From positions 1 through 30,653 of the forward strand of contig JBIQLO010000017.1 in assembly GCA_044464175.1 (NCBI GenBank): DNA of 30,653 bases. Direction: 5' to 3'. The translations under genes and the position numbers were made by a program. Of this stretch, positions 1-6,286 are shown piece by piece. Numbering within the stretch: position 1 is the first letter of the stretch; each line of letters begins with the position of its first letter. Origin of the DNA: JBIQLO01 sp044464175. Lineage in GTDB: Bacteria > Planctomycetota > Phycisphaerae > Tepidisphaerales > Tepidisphaeraceae. A model generated the notes under the pieces. The model made no database searches. It worked only from the letters and a program-made list of their open reading frames with translations, and was not told the origin of the DNA.

Positions 1-217
1 CTTCGGCGGCATCGCCAAGTGCGACCTGATCGCCGAGGCCCTGGTCCACGCCGGGCGCGAAATCGGCTTCAAGGTTCCCGTCGTCGTGCGTCTGGAGGGC
101 ACCAACGTGGACAAGGCCCGCCAGATTCTCGCCGAGGCCAAGAGCCAGTTGCCCACCCTGATCCCCGCCGACGACCTGACCGACGCGGCCAAAAAAGTGA
201 CGGCGGCCGTGGCGTGA
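1..217 (+). CDS. sucC: Succinyl-CoA synthetase beta subunit, C-terminal fragment
   Basis: This is the last 71 codons of a gene that begins before the window. The reading frame starts at base 2 and ends with TGA at 215-217. The fragment opens with FGGIAKCDLIAEAL, continues with VPVVVRLEGTN and ends in DLTDAAKKVTAAVA. These are the hallmark C-terminal segments of the ADP-forming succinyl-CoA ligase beta subunit, a TCA-cycle enzyme of the cytoplasm. The FGGI.KCD loop and the RLEGTN strand belong to the CoA-ligase-like flavodoxin domain that contacts the alpha subunit. sucD normally follows sucC directly, but no sucD-like sequence is seen here, so the alpha subunit must lie elsewhere. A related ligase such as malate-CoA ligase cannot be fully excluded from the fragment. 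Confidence 0.88.
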   Translation, partial: FGGIAKCDLIAEALVHAGREIGFKVPVVVRLEGTNVDKARQILAEAKSQLPTLIPADDLTDAAKKVTAAVA

Positions 218-226
218 CCGGCCGGC

Positions 227-232
227 TATAAT
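227..232 (+). promoter_or_regulatory. Possible -10 box (TATAAT)
   Basis: A perfect TATAAT lies ten bases after the sucC stop and about 30 bases upstream of the antitoxin remnant. No convincing -35 hexamer is present 16-18 bases upstream, where the sequence is GC-rich coding DNA. It may be a surviving promoter element of the broken antitoxin gene. The call rests on the hexamer alone. Confidence 0.3.
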
Positions 233-258
233 AGACCGTCTATCGCCGAACAGGAGCC

Positions 259-483
259 ATGATGTCCCTCACCATTGATCCGGATATCCAGCGGCGGATC
301 GAACGGCGGGCACATCAAAGAGGGTATGCCAAAGCCTGTGGATTATCTGCGCGATCCGCTCAAGATAGATGAGCCCTGCCCCGCGCCGGCGCCCAGCCGG
401 GGCAACAACGCGTGGAGCATCTGCGCGGCAAGGCAACCCGGAAACTGACGACCGACCGGATTATGCGGATGACTCGGAAATAA
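259..483 (+). pseudogene. Frameshifted antitoxin remnant (ribbon-helix-helix/VapB-like)
   Basis: Translation from ATG 259 (or ATG 262, better spaced from GGAG at 253-256) gives MSLTIDPDIQRRIERRAHQRGYAK and then reaches a TGA at 370-372. After a +1 shift near 331-337 the sequence continues as PVDYLRDPL. From about 373 onward the original frame resumes as QQRVEHLRGKATRKL and TTDRIMRMTRK, ending at TAA 481-483. Joined across frames, this reads like a short DNA-binding antitoxin with an N-terminal LTIDP..RRIERRA strand-helix, a VDYLRD segment and a C-terminal TTD.IM.MTR tail. No toxin follows. I infer a decayed type II antitoxin; two sequencing errors are the alternative explanation. Confidence 0.6.
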
Positions 484-513
484 AGAGCAGGTCTCCGTCG
501 CAAAAACCGGAAC

Positions 514-1380
514 ATGCCCAACATCCACACCATCCTCACCAGCCTGGCCCTCTCCCCCCGCGCTTCGGCGGTGGCGGCCGAGGGATTGCGGCTGGCGCAG
601 GTTTTTTCCGCACAGCCGCGGTTCGTGCATGTGGGAGAGGATACCCCCGACATCCGCGACTCCCTGGCCAAAATTCTCAAGGCCGCCGGCCAGGAGACCC
701 TGTCGCCCGGGCAGCTTCTGATCCGCTCCGGCCATCCCGGGCGCGCCATCTGTGACGCGGCGCGGGAGATTGAAGCCCAGCTCATCGTCATGGGCGCGCT
801 CGACCGCGATCCGCCGCTGGTGCGCGTCTGGGGCTCGGTCGCCCGCTATGTCGCCCGCCGGGCCCGCTGCTCGGTCCTCCTGCTGCCCGACCCCCAGTCC
901 CAGCACACCGCCATGCAGCGCATCGTCGCCGGCGTCGGCACCGACGCCCAGTCCGCCGCCCTGGTCCCGGTTGTCCTTCAACTGGCGCGCAACAGCGACA
1001 ATGCCCGCCTCTATTTCGTCCGCGAATTCTCCGTCGCCGAGGCCCGCTGGGCCGAACGCCAGGGCCCGGGCCAATCCGGCGAACTGGTCAGCGGCCACAC
1101 GGAATATATCCGCCAGTTGAGCATCGAACAGCAGCAGGAACTGGCCGACTTCCTCGGCGGCTTCGATTTGGGCGGCCTGGAGGTCCACACCGCCGGCCTG
1201 GCCGGTTTCGAGGGGGTCGAGGTCGTCGCCTACGCCCGTCGCCAGCACGCCGATCTGCTGGCGTTGCCCGCCCCCCAGCGGCGGCTGACGATCTGGGACC
1301 GTTTCTTCCGCCATCCTCTGGAGTTGGCCTTGCGGCAGTTGCCGTGCGGTCTGTTGTTGTTCCGAGACCCGGAGAGCTGA
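514..1380 (+). CDS. Tandem universal stress protein (UspA family)
   Basis: The 288-residue protein holds two UspA-like domains, at about residues 1-127 and 130-288. Domain 1 shows the typical pattern: a first strand (IHTILTSLALSP), GHPGRAICDAAREIEAQLIVMGAL, then GSVARYVARRARCSVLLLP. The nucleotide-binding pattern G-2X-G-9X-G(S/T) is incomplete. G94 and G107-S108 are present, but the intervening glycine is replaced (ALDRDPP). The matching loop of domain 2 (ALPAPQRRLT) is more degenerate, so this is probably a UspA-type member that does not bind ATP. Soluble and cytoplasmic. It lies 67 bp upstream of an antiporter-EIIA fusion on the same strand, and Usp proteins often accompany CPA2 antiporters, so co-expression is likely. 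The ribosome binding site is weak. Confidence 0.85.
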   Translation: MPNIHTILTSLALSPRASAVAAEGLRLAQVFSAQPRFVHVGEDTPDIRDSLAKILKAAGQETLSPGQLLIRSGHPGRAICDAAREIEAQLIVMGALDRDPPLVRVWGSVARYVARRARCSVLLLPDPQSQHTAMQRIVAGVGTDAQSAALVPVVLQLARNSDNARLYFVREFSVAEARWAERQGPGQSGELVSGHTEYIRQLSIEQQQELADFLGGFDLGGLEVHTAGLAGFEGVEVVAYARRQHADLLALPAPQRRLTIWDRFFRHPLELALRQLPCGLLLFRDPES

Positions 1381-1447
1381 ATACATCGTTGCGCGTTGGC
1401 CGACGAACCCGGACGGTCGGCGTCCAACCCCCAACGGACCATCCACC

Positions 1448-3184
1448 ATGCACTACCTTGCCGACGCCACCCTGGGCCGACAGGATGTCTCGATCCTCTT
1501 CGTGTCGATCGGGCTGCTCCTGGCCTGCGCGCGCTTTCTGGGCGAGGGCGCCCAGCGCCTCCGCCAGCCGGCCGTCCTGGGGGAAATTCTCGCCGGCATC
1601 ATTCTGGGCCCCACCGTCATTGGTTGGATCTGGCCCGGCTTCACCGCCGCCATCTTCCCCCCCAATGGCCCGGTCGCCATCTCCCTCAACGCCATCACCA
1701 CCGTCGCCATCTCCCTGTTTCTGCTGGTCGCCGGCATGGAGGTGGACCTGACCACCGTCTGGCGTCAGGGACGCTCCGCCCTGGTCGTCGCCGTCGTGGG
1801 CATGATTCTTCCCTTCGCCCTGGGCCTTGGCGCAGCCGCCGCCGCCCCTGGCTGGTTCGGGATGAAGGAAGGGGGCAACAAACTCGTCTTTGTCCTCTTC
1901 TTCGCCACCGCCCTGGCCATCACCGCCCTGCCCGTGATCGCCAAAATCCTCATGGATTTGAATCTCTATCGCACCGATCTGGGCATGGTCGTCGTCGCCG
2001 CCGCCATCTTCAACGATCTGGTCGGCTGGATGATCTTCGCCTTCCTCCTGGGCATGATGGGGCACGAGGGCTCCGAAAACGGCCTGACCATCACCCAGAC
2101 CATCACCGCCACCCTCCTGTTCGCCATCCTCATGCTCACCTTCGGGCGCTGGCTGGTGGATAGAATTCTCCCCTGGATTCAGGCCCACTTCTCCTGGCCC
2201 GGCGGGATCATCGGCATGGCCCTGGCCGCCGCCCTGGCCTGCGCCGCCTTCACCGAGTGGATCGGCGTCCACGCCATCTTCGGCGCATTCCTCTTCGGCA
2301 TCGCCCTGGGCGACTCCCGCCACCTCCGCCAGCAGACCCGCGCCACCCTCGACCAGTTCATCTCCTTCTTCTTCGCCCCCCTCTTCTTCGCCACCATCGG
2401 CCTGCGCGTGAACTTCGCCGCCAACTTCGACCTGCTTCTGGTCCTGGCCGTCACCGCCCTGGGGACCGTCGGCAAGGTGCTGGCCTGCGGCCTGTGCGCA
2501 CGTTGGGGTGGCTTCAAAAAACGCGAGGCCTGGGCCGTCGGCTTCGGCATGAACGCCCGCGGCGCCATGGAAATCATCTTGGGCCTGCTCGCTCTCCAGG
2601 CCGGCGTCATCGGCGAACGCCTCTTTGTCGCCCTGGTCGTCATGGCCTTGCTCACCAGCGCCACCAGCGGCTATTTCATGCAGATCATCCTGGGCATGAA
2701 AAAGGCGATCCGCCTCAGCGAATACCTCACCGCCGCCCGCTTCCGCACCCAGCTCAAGGCCACCGACCGCCGGGCCGCCATCGGCGAACTGGCCCGCATG
2801 GCCTGCCAGGGCCTTGAGGGCATTGACCCGGAGGAAGTCGAACGCCGCGTCTGGATGCGCGAGCAGCTCATGCCCAACGGTCTGCCCAACGGCGTGGCCA
2901 TTCCCCACGCCCGCATCCCCGGCCTCAAATCGGCCATCACCGCCGTCGGCTTCTCCCTTGAAGGCATCGACTTCAACGCCCGCGACGGCCAGCCCGCCCA
3001 CCTCATTTGCCTTCTGCTCACCCCCTTCAACGACCACCGCCTCCAGCTCGACCTGCTGGCAGACATCGGCCGGACTTTCGCCGATCCCCAGATGGTGGAG
3101 AAAACCCTCGCATCCACCACCTACACCGAGTTCCTGGCCGTCCTTAAAAGCGAGGGCCCCCACGCCAATCACGCCACCGCCTGA
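1448..3184 (+). CDS. CPA2-type cation:proton antiporter fused to PTS EIIA domain
   Basis: The 578-residue protein has two parts. Residues 12-420 form a hydrophobic Na+/H+ exchanger core of about 12-13 helices, with PAVLGEILAGIILGP near residue 41, FLLVAGMEVDL at 91-101, a probable ion-binding ND pair at 189-190 (AIFNDLVGW), and GFGMNARGAMEIILG near 366. Residues 445-570 match a fructose/mannitol-type PTS EIIA domain. The phosphorylatable histidine is H487 in GVAIPHARI, followed by the AHLICLLLTP strand. The protein sits in the inner membrane with the EIIA domain in the cytoplasm. The fusion suggests that antiport is tuned by the PTS phosphorylation state. No EI or HPr gene is visible here. 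The gene ends four bases from the convergent hydrolase gene. Substrate (Na+ or K+) cannot be told from sequence. Confidence 0.88.
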   Translation: MHYLADATLGRQDVSILFVSIGLLLACARFLGEGAQRLRQPAVLGEILAGIILGPTVIGWIWPGFTAAIFPPNGPVAISLNAITTVAISLFLLVAGMEVDLTTVWRQGRSALVVAVVGMILPFALGLGAAAAAPGWFGMKEGGNKLVFVLFFATALAITALPVIAKILMDLNLYRTDLGMVVVAAAIFNDLVGWMIFAFLLGMMGHEGSENGLTITQTITATLLFAILMLTFGRWLVDRILPWIQAHFSWPGGIIGMALAAALACAAFTEWIGVHAIFGAFLFGIALGDSRHLRQQTRATLDQFISFFFAPLFFATIGLRVNFAANFDLLLVLAVTALGTVGKVLACGLCARWGGFKKREAWAVGFGMNARGAMEIILGLLALQAGVIGERLFVALVVMALLTSATSGYFMQIILGMKKAIRLSEYLTAARFRTQLKATDRRAAIGELARMACQGLEGIDPEEVERRVWMREQLMPNGLPNGVAIPHARIPGLKSAITAVGFSLEGIDFNARDGQPAHLICLLLTPFNDHRLQLDLLADIGRTFADPQMVEKTLASTTYTEFLAVLKSEGPHANHATA

Positions 3185-3188
3185 AGAC

Positions 3189-3827
3189 TCACTTGCGCTT
3201 GCGGCCGCGTTCCCCTTTGGCAAAGGCGTATTCCGTGCTCAGGCAAATCTCCGCCGAGCAAAACCGCTCCAGTTGATCCAGGGCGATATTATGGTCAAAG
3301 TCCGTCTCGGCTGCGCAGCAGTCGGAGAAGACAATCAGGGGATATCGGTGCATGTGCGCATCATGGGCGCTGAACAGCACGCACAGGTTGGTCGCCATGC
3401 CGGTCAGGATCAGTCGCCCGGCCTCCAGATGCTCCAGCAGCGGGATAAGCGAGGTCGAAAAGAAGGCCGAATGCCGCGGCTTCAGGACAAAAAAATCCGC
3501 CGCCCCGGGCTTGAGGCGCTTGGCCACCGGCGCGCCCCGCGCCCCGGCCCGCGTGCAGTGCCTGTACACCTCCAGAAAGTTGCTCTGCCATTTGCCAAAA
3601 TTGTCATTCACATACACAACCGGAAGCCCCGCCCGATGAGCCGCCTTGCGGAACCGGTCCAGCTTGGGCGCCAGCTTCAGCGCCCACGGAAGCACTTTTT
3701 CACCCCCCTCAAACTCCAGGTCGTTGATGCAGTCAATGATCAGCAGCACATCCCCCGCCTTGCCCCGAACGCGCCGTTGCACGGCCTTGCCGCTCCCTCG
3801 CATTGATTCCTGACGCTGATCGGACAT
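3189..3827 (-). CDS. Isochorismatase-like cysteine hydrolase
   Basis: A 212-residue cytoplasmic protein of the isochorismatase superfamily. The catalytic triad is recognisable: D32 in LLIIDCINDLEF, K117 in KPRHSAF, and the nucleophile C149 after the cis-peptide motif in TGMATNLCV. Members hydrolyse amides such as nicotinamide, ureidomalonate or N-carbamoyl compounds, or vinyl ethers such as isochorismate. The exact substrate cannot be assigned. The start at ATG 3827 is preferred over an in-frame start at 4001 because a GGTGG ribosome-binding-like stretch precedes it and the upstream 58 codons lack family similarity. The gene is divergent from the pseudouridine synthase gene, with a 173-bp intergenic stretch. 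It ends in a Lys/Arg-rich tail (KGERGRKRK). Confidence 0.85.
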   Translation of the reverse strand: MSDQRQESMRGSGKAVQRRVRGKAGDVLLIIDCINDLEFEGGEKVLPWALKLAPKLDRFRKAAHRAGLPVVYVNDNFGKWQSNFLEVYRHCTRAGARGAPVAKRLKPGAADFFVLKPRHSAFFSTSLIPLLEHLEAGRLILTGMATNLCVLFSAHDAHMHRYPLIVFSDCCAAETDFDHNIALDQLERFCSAEICLSTEYAFAKGERGRKRK

Positions 3828-4000
3828 ATTGCTACCCACCACCTTAAAACGAGAACGGAAAACCGGGCAGGTCCAAATCCGCAATGCCCGCACCAGCAAT
3901 GGAGGGCAAAGCTCCCCGCCTCTCGGTAGAACAGGCCTCCGACCTGTCATTTGATTGCGGAACCCCATCCTCCCTGTTTCACGAAGGCACATCGCATACA

Positions 4001-5023
4001 ATGACCAAGGTGCAAAAAGAATGTCTCGAATCCGAATCGCCCGGTGTCGACGCTCCCCAGACCGACGACTCGGAGGAATTGCGCCATTTCCGCTGGCGCA
4101 TCGGCAAGGACCTGACCCGACGTCTGGACCAGTACCTGGTCGATCGCGTCGGCTATCTCTCCCGGGCCGGCGTCCAGAAGGTCATTGCCCAGGGGCTGGT
4201 GAAGGTCAACGGGCGCATCGCCAAGGCCAGCTACCATCCCCGCCAGGGGGATGAGGTGGAGATGGCCGCCCCGCCCGAGCCGGTCAATGAGATCGTCCCG
4301 GAGCCGATCCCGCTGGAGGTCATCTATGAAGATGACTACCTCATGGCGATCAACAAGCAGGCCGACCTGATCGTCCACCCCGCCCGCGGCAAGTGGACCG
4401 GCACGCTGGTCAATGGCCTGGTTCACTACGGCCAAAAATGGTCCACGATCAACGGCGAATGGCGTCCGGGCATCCTTCACCGCCTGGACCGCAACACCAC
4501 CGGCGTCATGCTGGTCGCCAAGAGCGATGAGGCGCACTGGCGCGTCGCCCGGCAGTTTGAGAACCGCACCATCCAGAAGACCTACCTGGCCGTCTGCCAC
4601 GGCGTACCCCCCCTGCTCGGGGATGTGATCGACATGCCCATCGGGCAGGACCGGTATGTCCGGGAAAAGCAGGCCGTCCGCAAGGAGGCCAACGGCGGCA
4701 AACCGGCCGTCACCCTCTACCAGACCCAGGAAACCTTCGGCCCCGAAGGAGGCGAACGCTTCTGCTTCGTCAAGCTCACCCCCAAGACCGGCCGCACCCA
4801 CCAGCTCCGCGTCCACATGGCCTACACCGGCCATCCGCTGGTCGGCGACACCATCTACGGCGGCCGCCCCTTCACCCGCGGCGATTTCCATTTCGAGCGC
4901 CAAGCCCTGCATGCCTATGAGATTACGTTCACCCACCCCATCTCCCTCAAACCCATGACCCTCCAGGCGCCCCTCCCCCCCGACATGAAAAAGCTGCTGG
5001 AATGCCTCAGGACCGCTTCGTAG
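4001..5023 (+). CDS. RluA-family pseudouridine synthase
   Basis: A 340-residue protein with an N-terminal S4 RNA-binding domain (about residues 38-90; RRLDQYLVDRV, GLVKVNG) and an RluA-type catalytic domain (about 105-330). The catalytic aspartate is D163 in GILHRLDRNTTGVMLV. Downstream family motifs include KTYLAV, KTGRTHQLRVHM and GHPLVGDTIYGG. It should convert specific uridines of 23S rRNA to pseudouridine in the cytoplasm. RluD would be the closest typical partner of this architecture, but the target cannot be settled. The start at ATG 4001 is used because the upstream in-frame extension to 3884 does not resemble the family. The ribosome binding site is poor. A REP-like palindrome follows immediately after the stop codon. 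Confidence 0.92.
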   Translation: MTKVQKECLESESPGVDAPQTDDSEELRHFRWRIGKDLTRRLDQYLVDRVGYLSRAGVQKVIAQGLVKVNGRIAKASYHPRQGDEVEMAAPPEPVNEIVPEPIPLEVIYEDDYLMAINKQADLIVHPARGKWTGTLVNGLVHYGQKWSTINGEWRPGILHRLDRNTTGVMLVAKSDEAHWRVARQFENRTIQKTYLAVCHGVPPLLGDVIDMPIGQDRYVREKQAVRKEANGGKPAVTLYQTQETFGPEGGERFCFVKLTPKTGRTHQLRVHMAYTGHPLVGDTIYGGRPFTRGDFHFERQALHAYEITFTHPISLKPMTLQAPLPPDMKKLLECLRTAS

Positions 5024-5068
5024 GCGGCCTCGCCGGGGCCGATGCGGGGTCAACGACCCCGCCCCCGG
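5022..5068 (+). repeat. REP-like palindromic element, copy 1
   Basis: About 47 bases starting at the rluA stop. They contain a perfect 8-bp inverted repeat, GCGGGGTC (5044-5051) and GACCCCGC (5055-5062), around the loop AAC. The left flank (AGGCGGCCTCGCCGGGGCC) closely matches the reverse complement of the flank of a second copy at 11606-11652. The element sits between rluA and the tatA promoter and could act as a hairpin that stops transcription or protects the mRNA 3' end. There is no T tract. Confidence 0.7.
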
Positions 5069-5116
5069 TCCAAGGGGTGCAATTTGCCGCACCCTCGGTT
5101 ATTTTGGGACACGGGC

Positions 5117-5146
5117 ATGACACGCCCCCGCCGATTGGCCTATAAT
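5117..5146 (+). promoter_or_regulatory. Sigma-70-type promoter of tatA
   Basis: The hexamer ATGACA (5117-5122, five of six matches to TTGACA) and a perfect TATAAT (5141-5146) are separated by 18 bases. The predicted transcription start is near 5153, about 37 bases upstream of the tatA ATG, with an AAGGAA ribosome binding site at 5175-5180. This is the best promoter match in the window. Confidence 0.65.
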
Positions 5147-5189
5147 AAAAAGGAATTCTGCCCGTTTTACGGATAAGGAAGTGACCATC

Positions 5190-5537
5190 ATGCCCAGCAT
5201 CATCGCCATCAGTATGCCCGGCCCGACCGAATGGATCATCATCGCCATTCTGGGATTGCTCATTTTCGGCAAACGCCTGCCCGAAGTGGGGCGCAGCCTT
5301 GGACGCGGCATCGTCGAATTTAAGAAGGGCCTCAAGGGCGTGGAGGATGAAATCGAGCAGGCGACGGCCGCCGACGAAGCCGCCGCCCAGCGCGAGCTGC
5401 CCCCGGCCAATCCCCAGCACAAGTTCGACCCCTACACCGGTCAGCCGATCCAACAGCCCCGTTTTGACCCCTACACCGGCAAGCCCCTGCCGTCCGCCGA
5501 ATCCACCCCGGCGCCGGCCAACACGCAACAGACATGA
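5190..5537 (+). CDS. tatA: Sec-independent protein translocase TatA/TatE
   Basis: A 115-residue protein with the TatA layout. It has a short N-terminal periplasmic segment, one membrane helix (TEWIIIAILGLLIF, about residues 13-26), the hallmark FG hinge (26-27), and an amphipathic helix (KRLPEVGRSLGRGIVEFKKGLKG, 28-50). A charged then Pro-rich cytoplasmic tail follows. The tail carries two copies of FDPYTG (at 79 and 92). TatA oligomers form the pore that exports folded twin-arginine proteins. Likely clients in this window are the multicopper oxidase (SRRQAIL) and the Rieske protein (NRRQFM). ATG 5190 is chosen because AAGGAA at 5175 is well spaced; a GTG at 5181 would be too close to it. Its stop overlaps the next gene by ATGA. 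tatC is not present here. Confidence 0.9.
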   Translation: MPSIIAISMPGPTEWIIIAILGLLIFGKRLPEVGRSLGRGIVEFKKGLKGVEDEIEQATAADEAAAQRELPPANPQHKFDPYTGQPIQQPRFDPYTGKPLPSAESTPAPANTQQT

Positions 5538-6283
5538 ACCCCGCAGGCAACAGCCCGTGCACAGCTTTGAAAAGGAAGGATGGGGGGATTGCCTGGATTG
5601 CAATTTCGCTGATGCTCGGGCTCCTTCTGACCGGCTCGGCCTCCGGCGCTTCGGCCCGGCAGATGCTCGATGCCAAATTCCCCCGCATTCAATTCGATGA
5701 TGTGCAGTTGGCGGATGTGATCGACTACCTCCGCGACGCCACGCGGGTCAATTTCTATATTGACTGGAAATCCCTGGAGGCCGTCGGCGTCACCCGCCAG
5801 ACCCCCGTCACCCTCAAACTCCACGCCATGCCCATGCGGACGGCGCTGACCTTCATCCTCCGCAGCGCCGGCGGCGTCAATCCCCTGAGTTGGCGGCTGG
5901 ATCAGAATGTCATCCAGATCGCCAGCCGCCCCGCCGCCGATCTGGTGCTGGTCCGCCGCGTCTATCCGGTCCAGGACCTGCTGCTGGTCGTGCCCGACTT
6001 CGTCGGACCGAATTTCGACCTCTCCAGCGTCTCCCAGAACACCTCCGGCGGCAACGGCGGTGGCGGCAATAGCGGAACCCTGTTTGGCAATACGAACGGG
6101 CAGGATCAGGAAAAACCCATCACCCGGCGCGAGCGCGCTGAGGAACTGATTCGCCTCATCACCGACAACATCCGCCCCGAAATCTGGAAAGCCAACGGCG
6201 GCCCCGCCTCCATCAACTACTTCAACGGCCACCTCATCGTCATCGCCCCGGCCGATGTTCAGGAAAAAATCGGCGGACGGTAA
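5534..6283 (+). CDS. Exported protein with secretin/TonB short N-terminal-like domain
   Basis: A 249-residue protein that starts in the ATGA overlapping the tatA stop, so translation is probably coupled. Residues 1-42 look like a signal peptide or signal anchor with a hydrophobic core (AWIAISLMLGLLLTG) and an ASA-type cleavage site. Residues 45-120 (IQFDDVQLADVIDYLRDATRVNFYIDW, then TPVTLKLHAMPMRTALTFILRSAG) resemble the secretin/TonB short N-terminal (STN) fold seen in many planctomycete exported proteins. A Gly/Asn-rich loop lies near 168-185. The C-terminal segment (AEELIRLITDNI, INYFNGHLIVIAPADVQEKI) resembles the strand-helix modules of secretin N-domains. There is no secretin barrel. 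It probably acts in the periplasm; its partner is unknown. Confidence 0.7.
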   Translation: MNPAGNSPCTALKRKDGGIAWIAISLMLGLLLTGSASGASARQMLDAKFPRIQFDDVQLADVIDYLRDATRVNFYIDWKSLEAVGVTRQTPVTLKLHAMPMRTALTFILRSAGGVNPLSWRLDQNVIQIASRPAADLVLVRRVYPVQDLLLVVPDFVGPNFDLSSVSQNTSGGNGGGGNSGTLFGNTNGQDQEKPITRRERAEELIRLITDNIRPEIWKANGGPASINYFNGHLIVIAPADVQEKIGGR

Positions 6284-6286
6284 TCG

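Noticed and set aside
1088..3223. 711-codon open frame on the minus strand opposite the antiporter gene
   Set aside because: Composition is Gly/Asp/Glu/His-rich shadow sequence from a GC-rich gene on the other strand; no family motifs. The plus-strand antiporter-EIIA gene explains the DNA.
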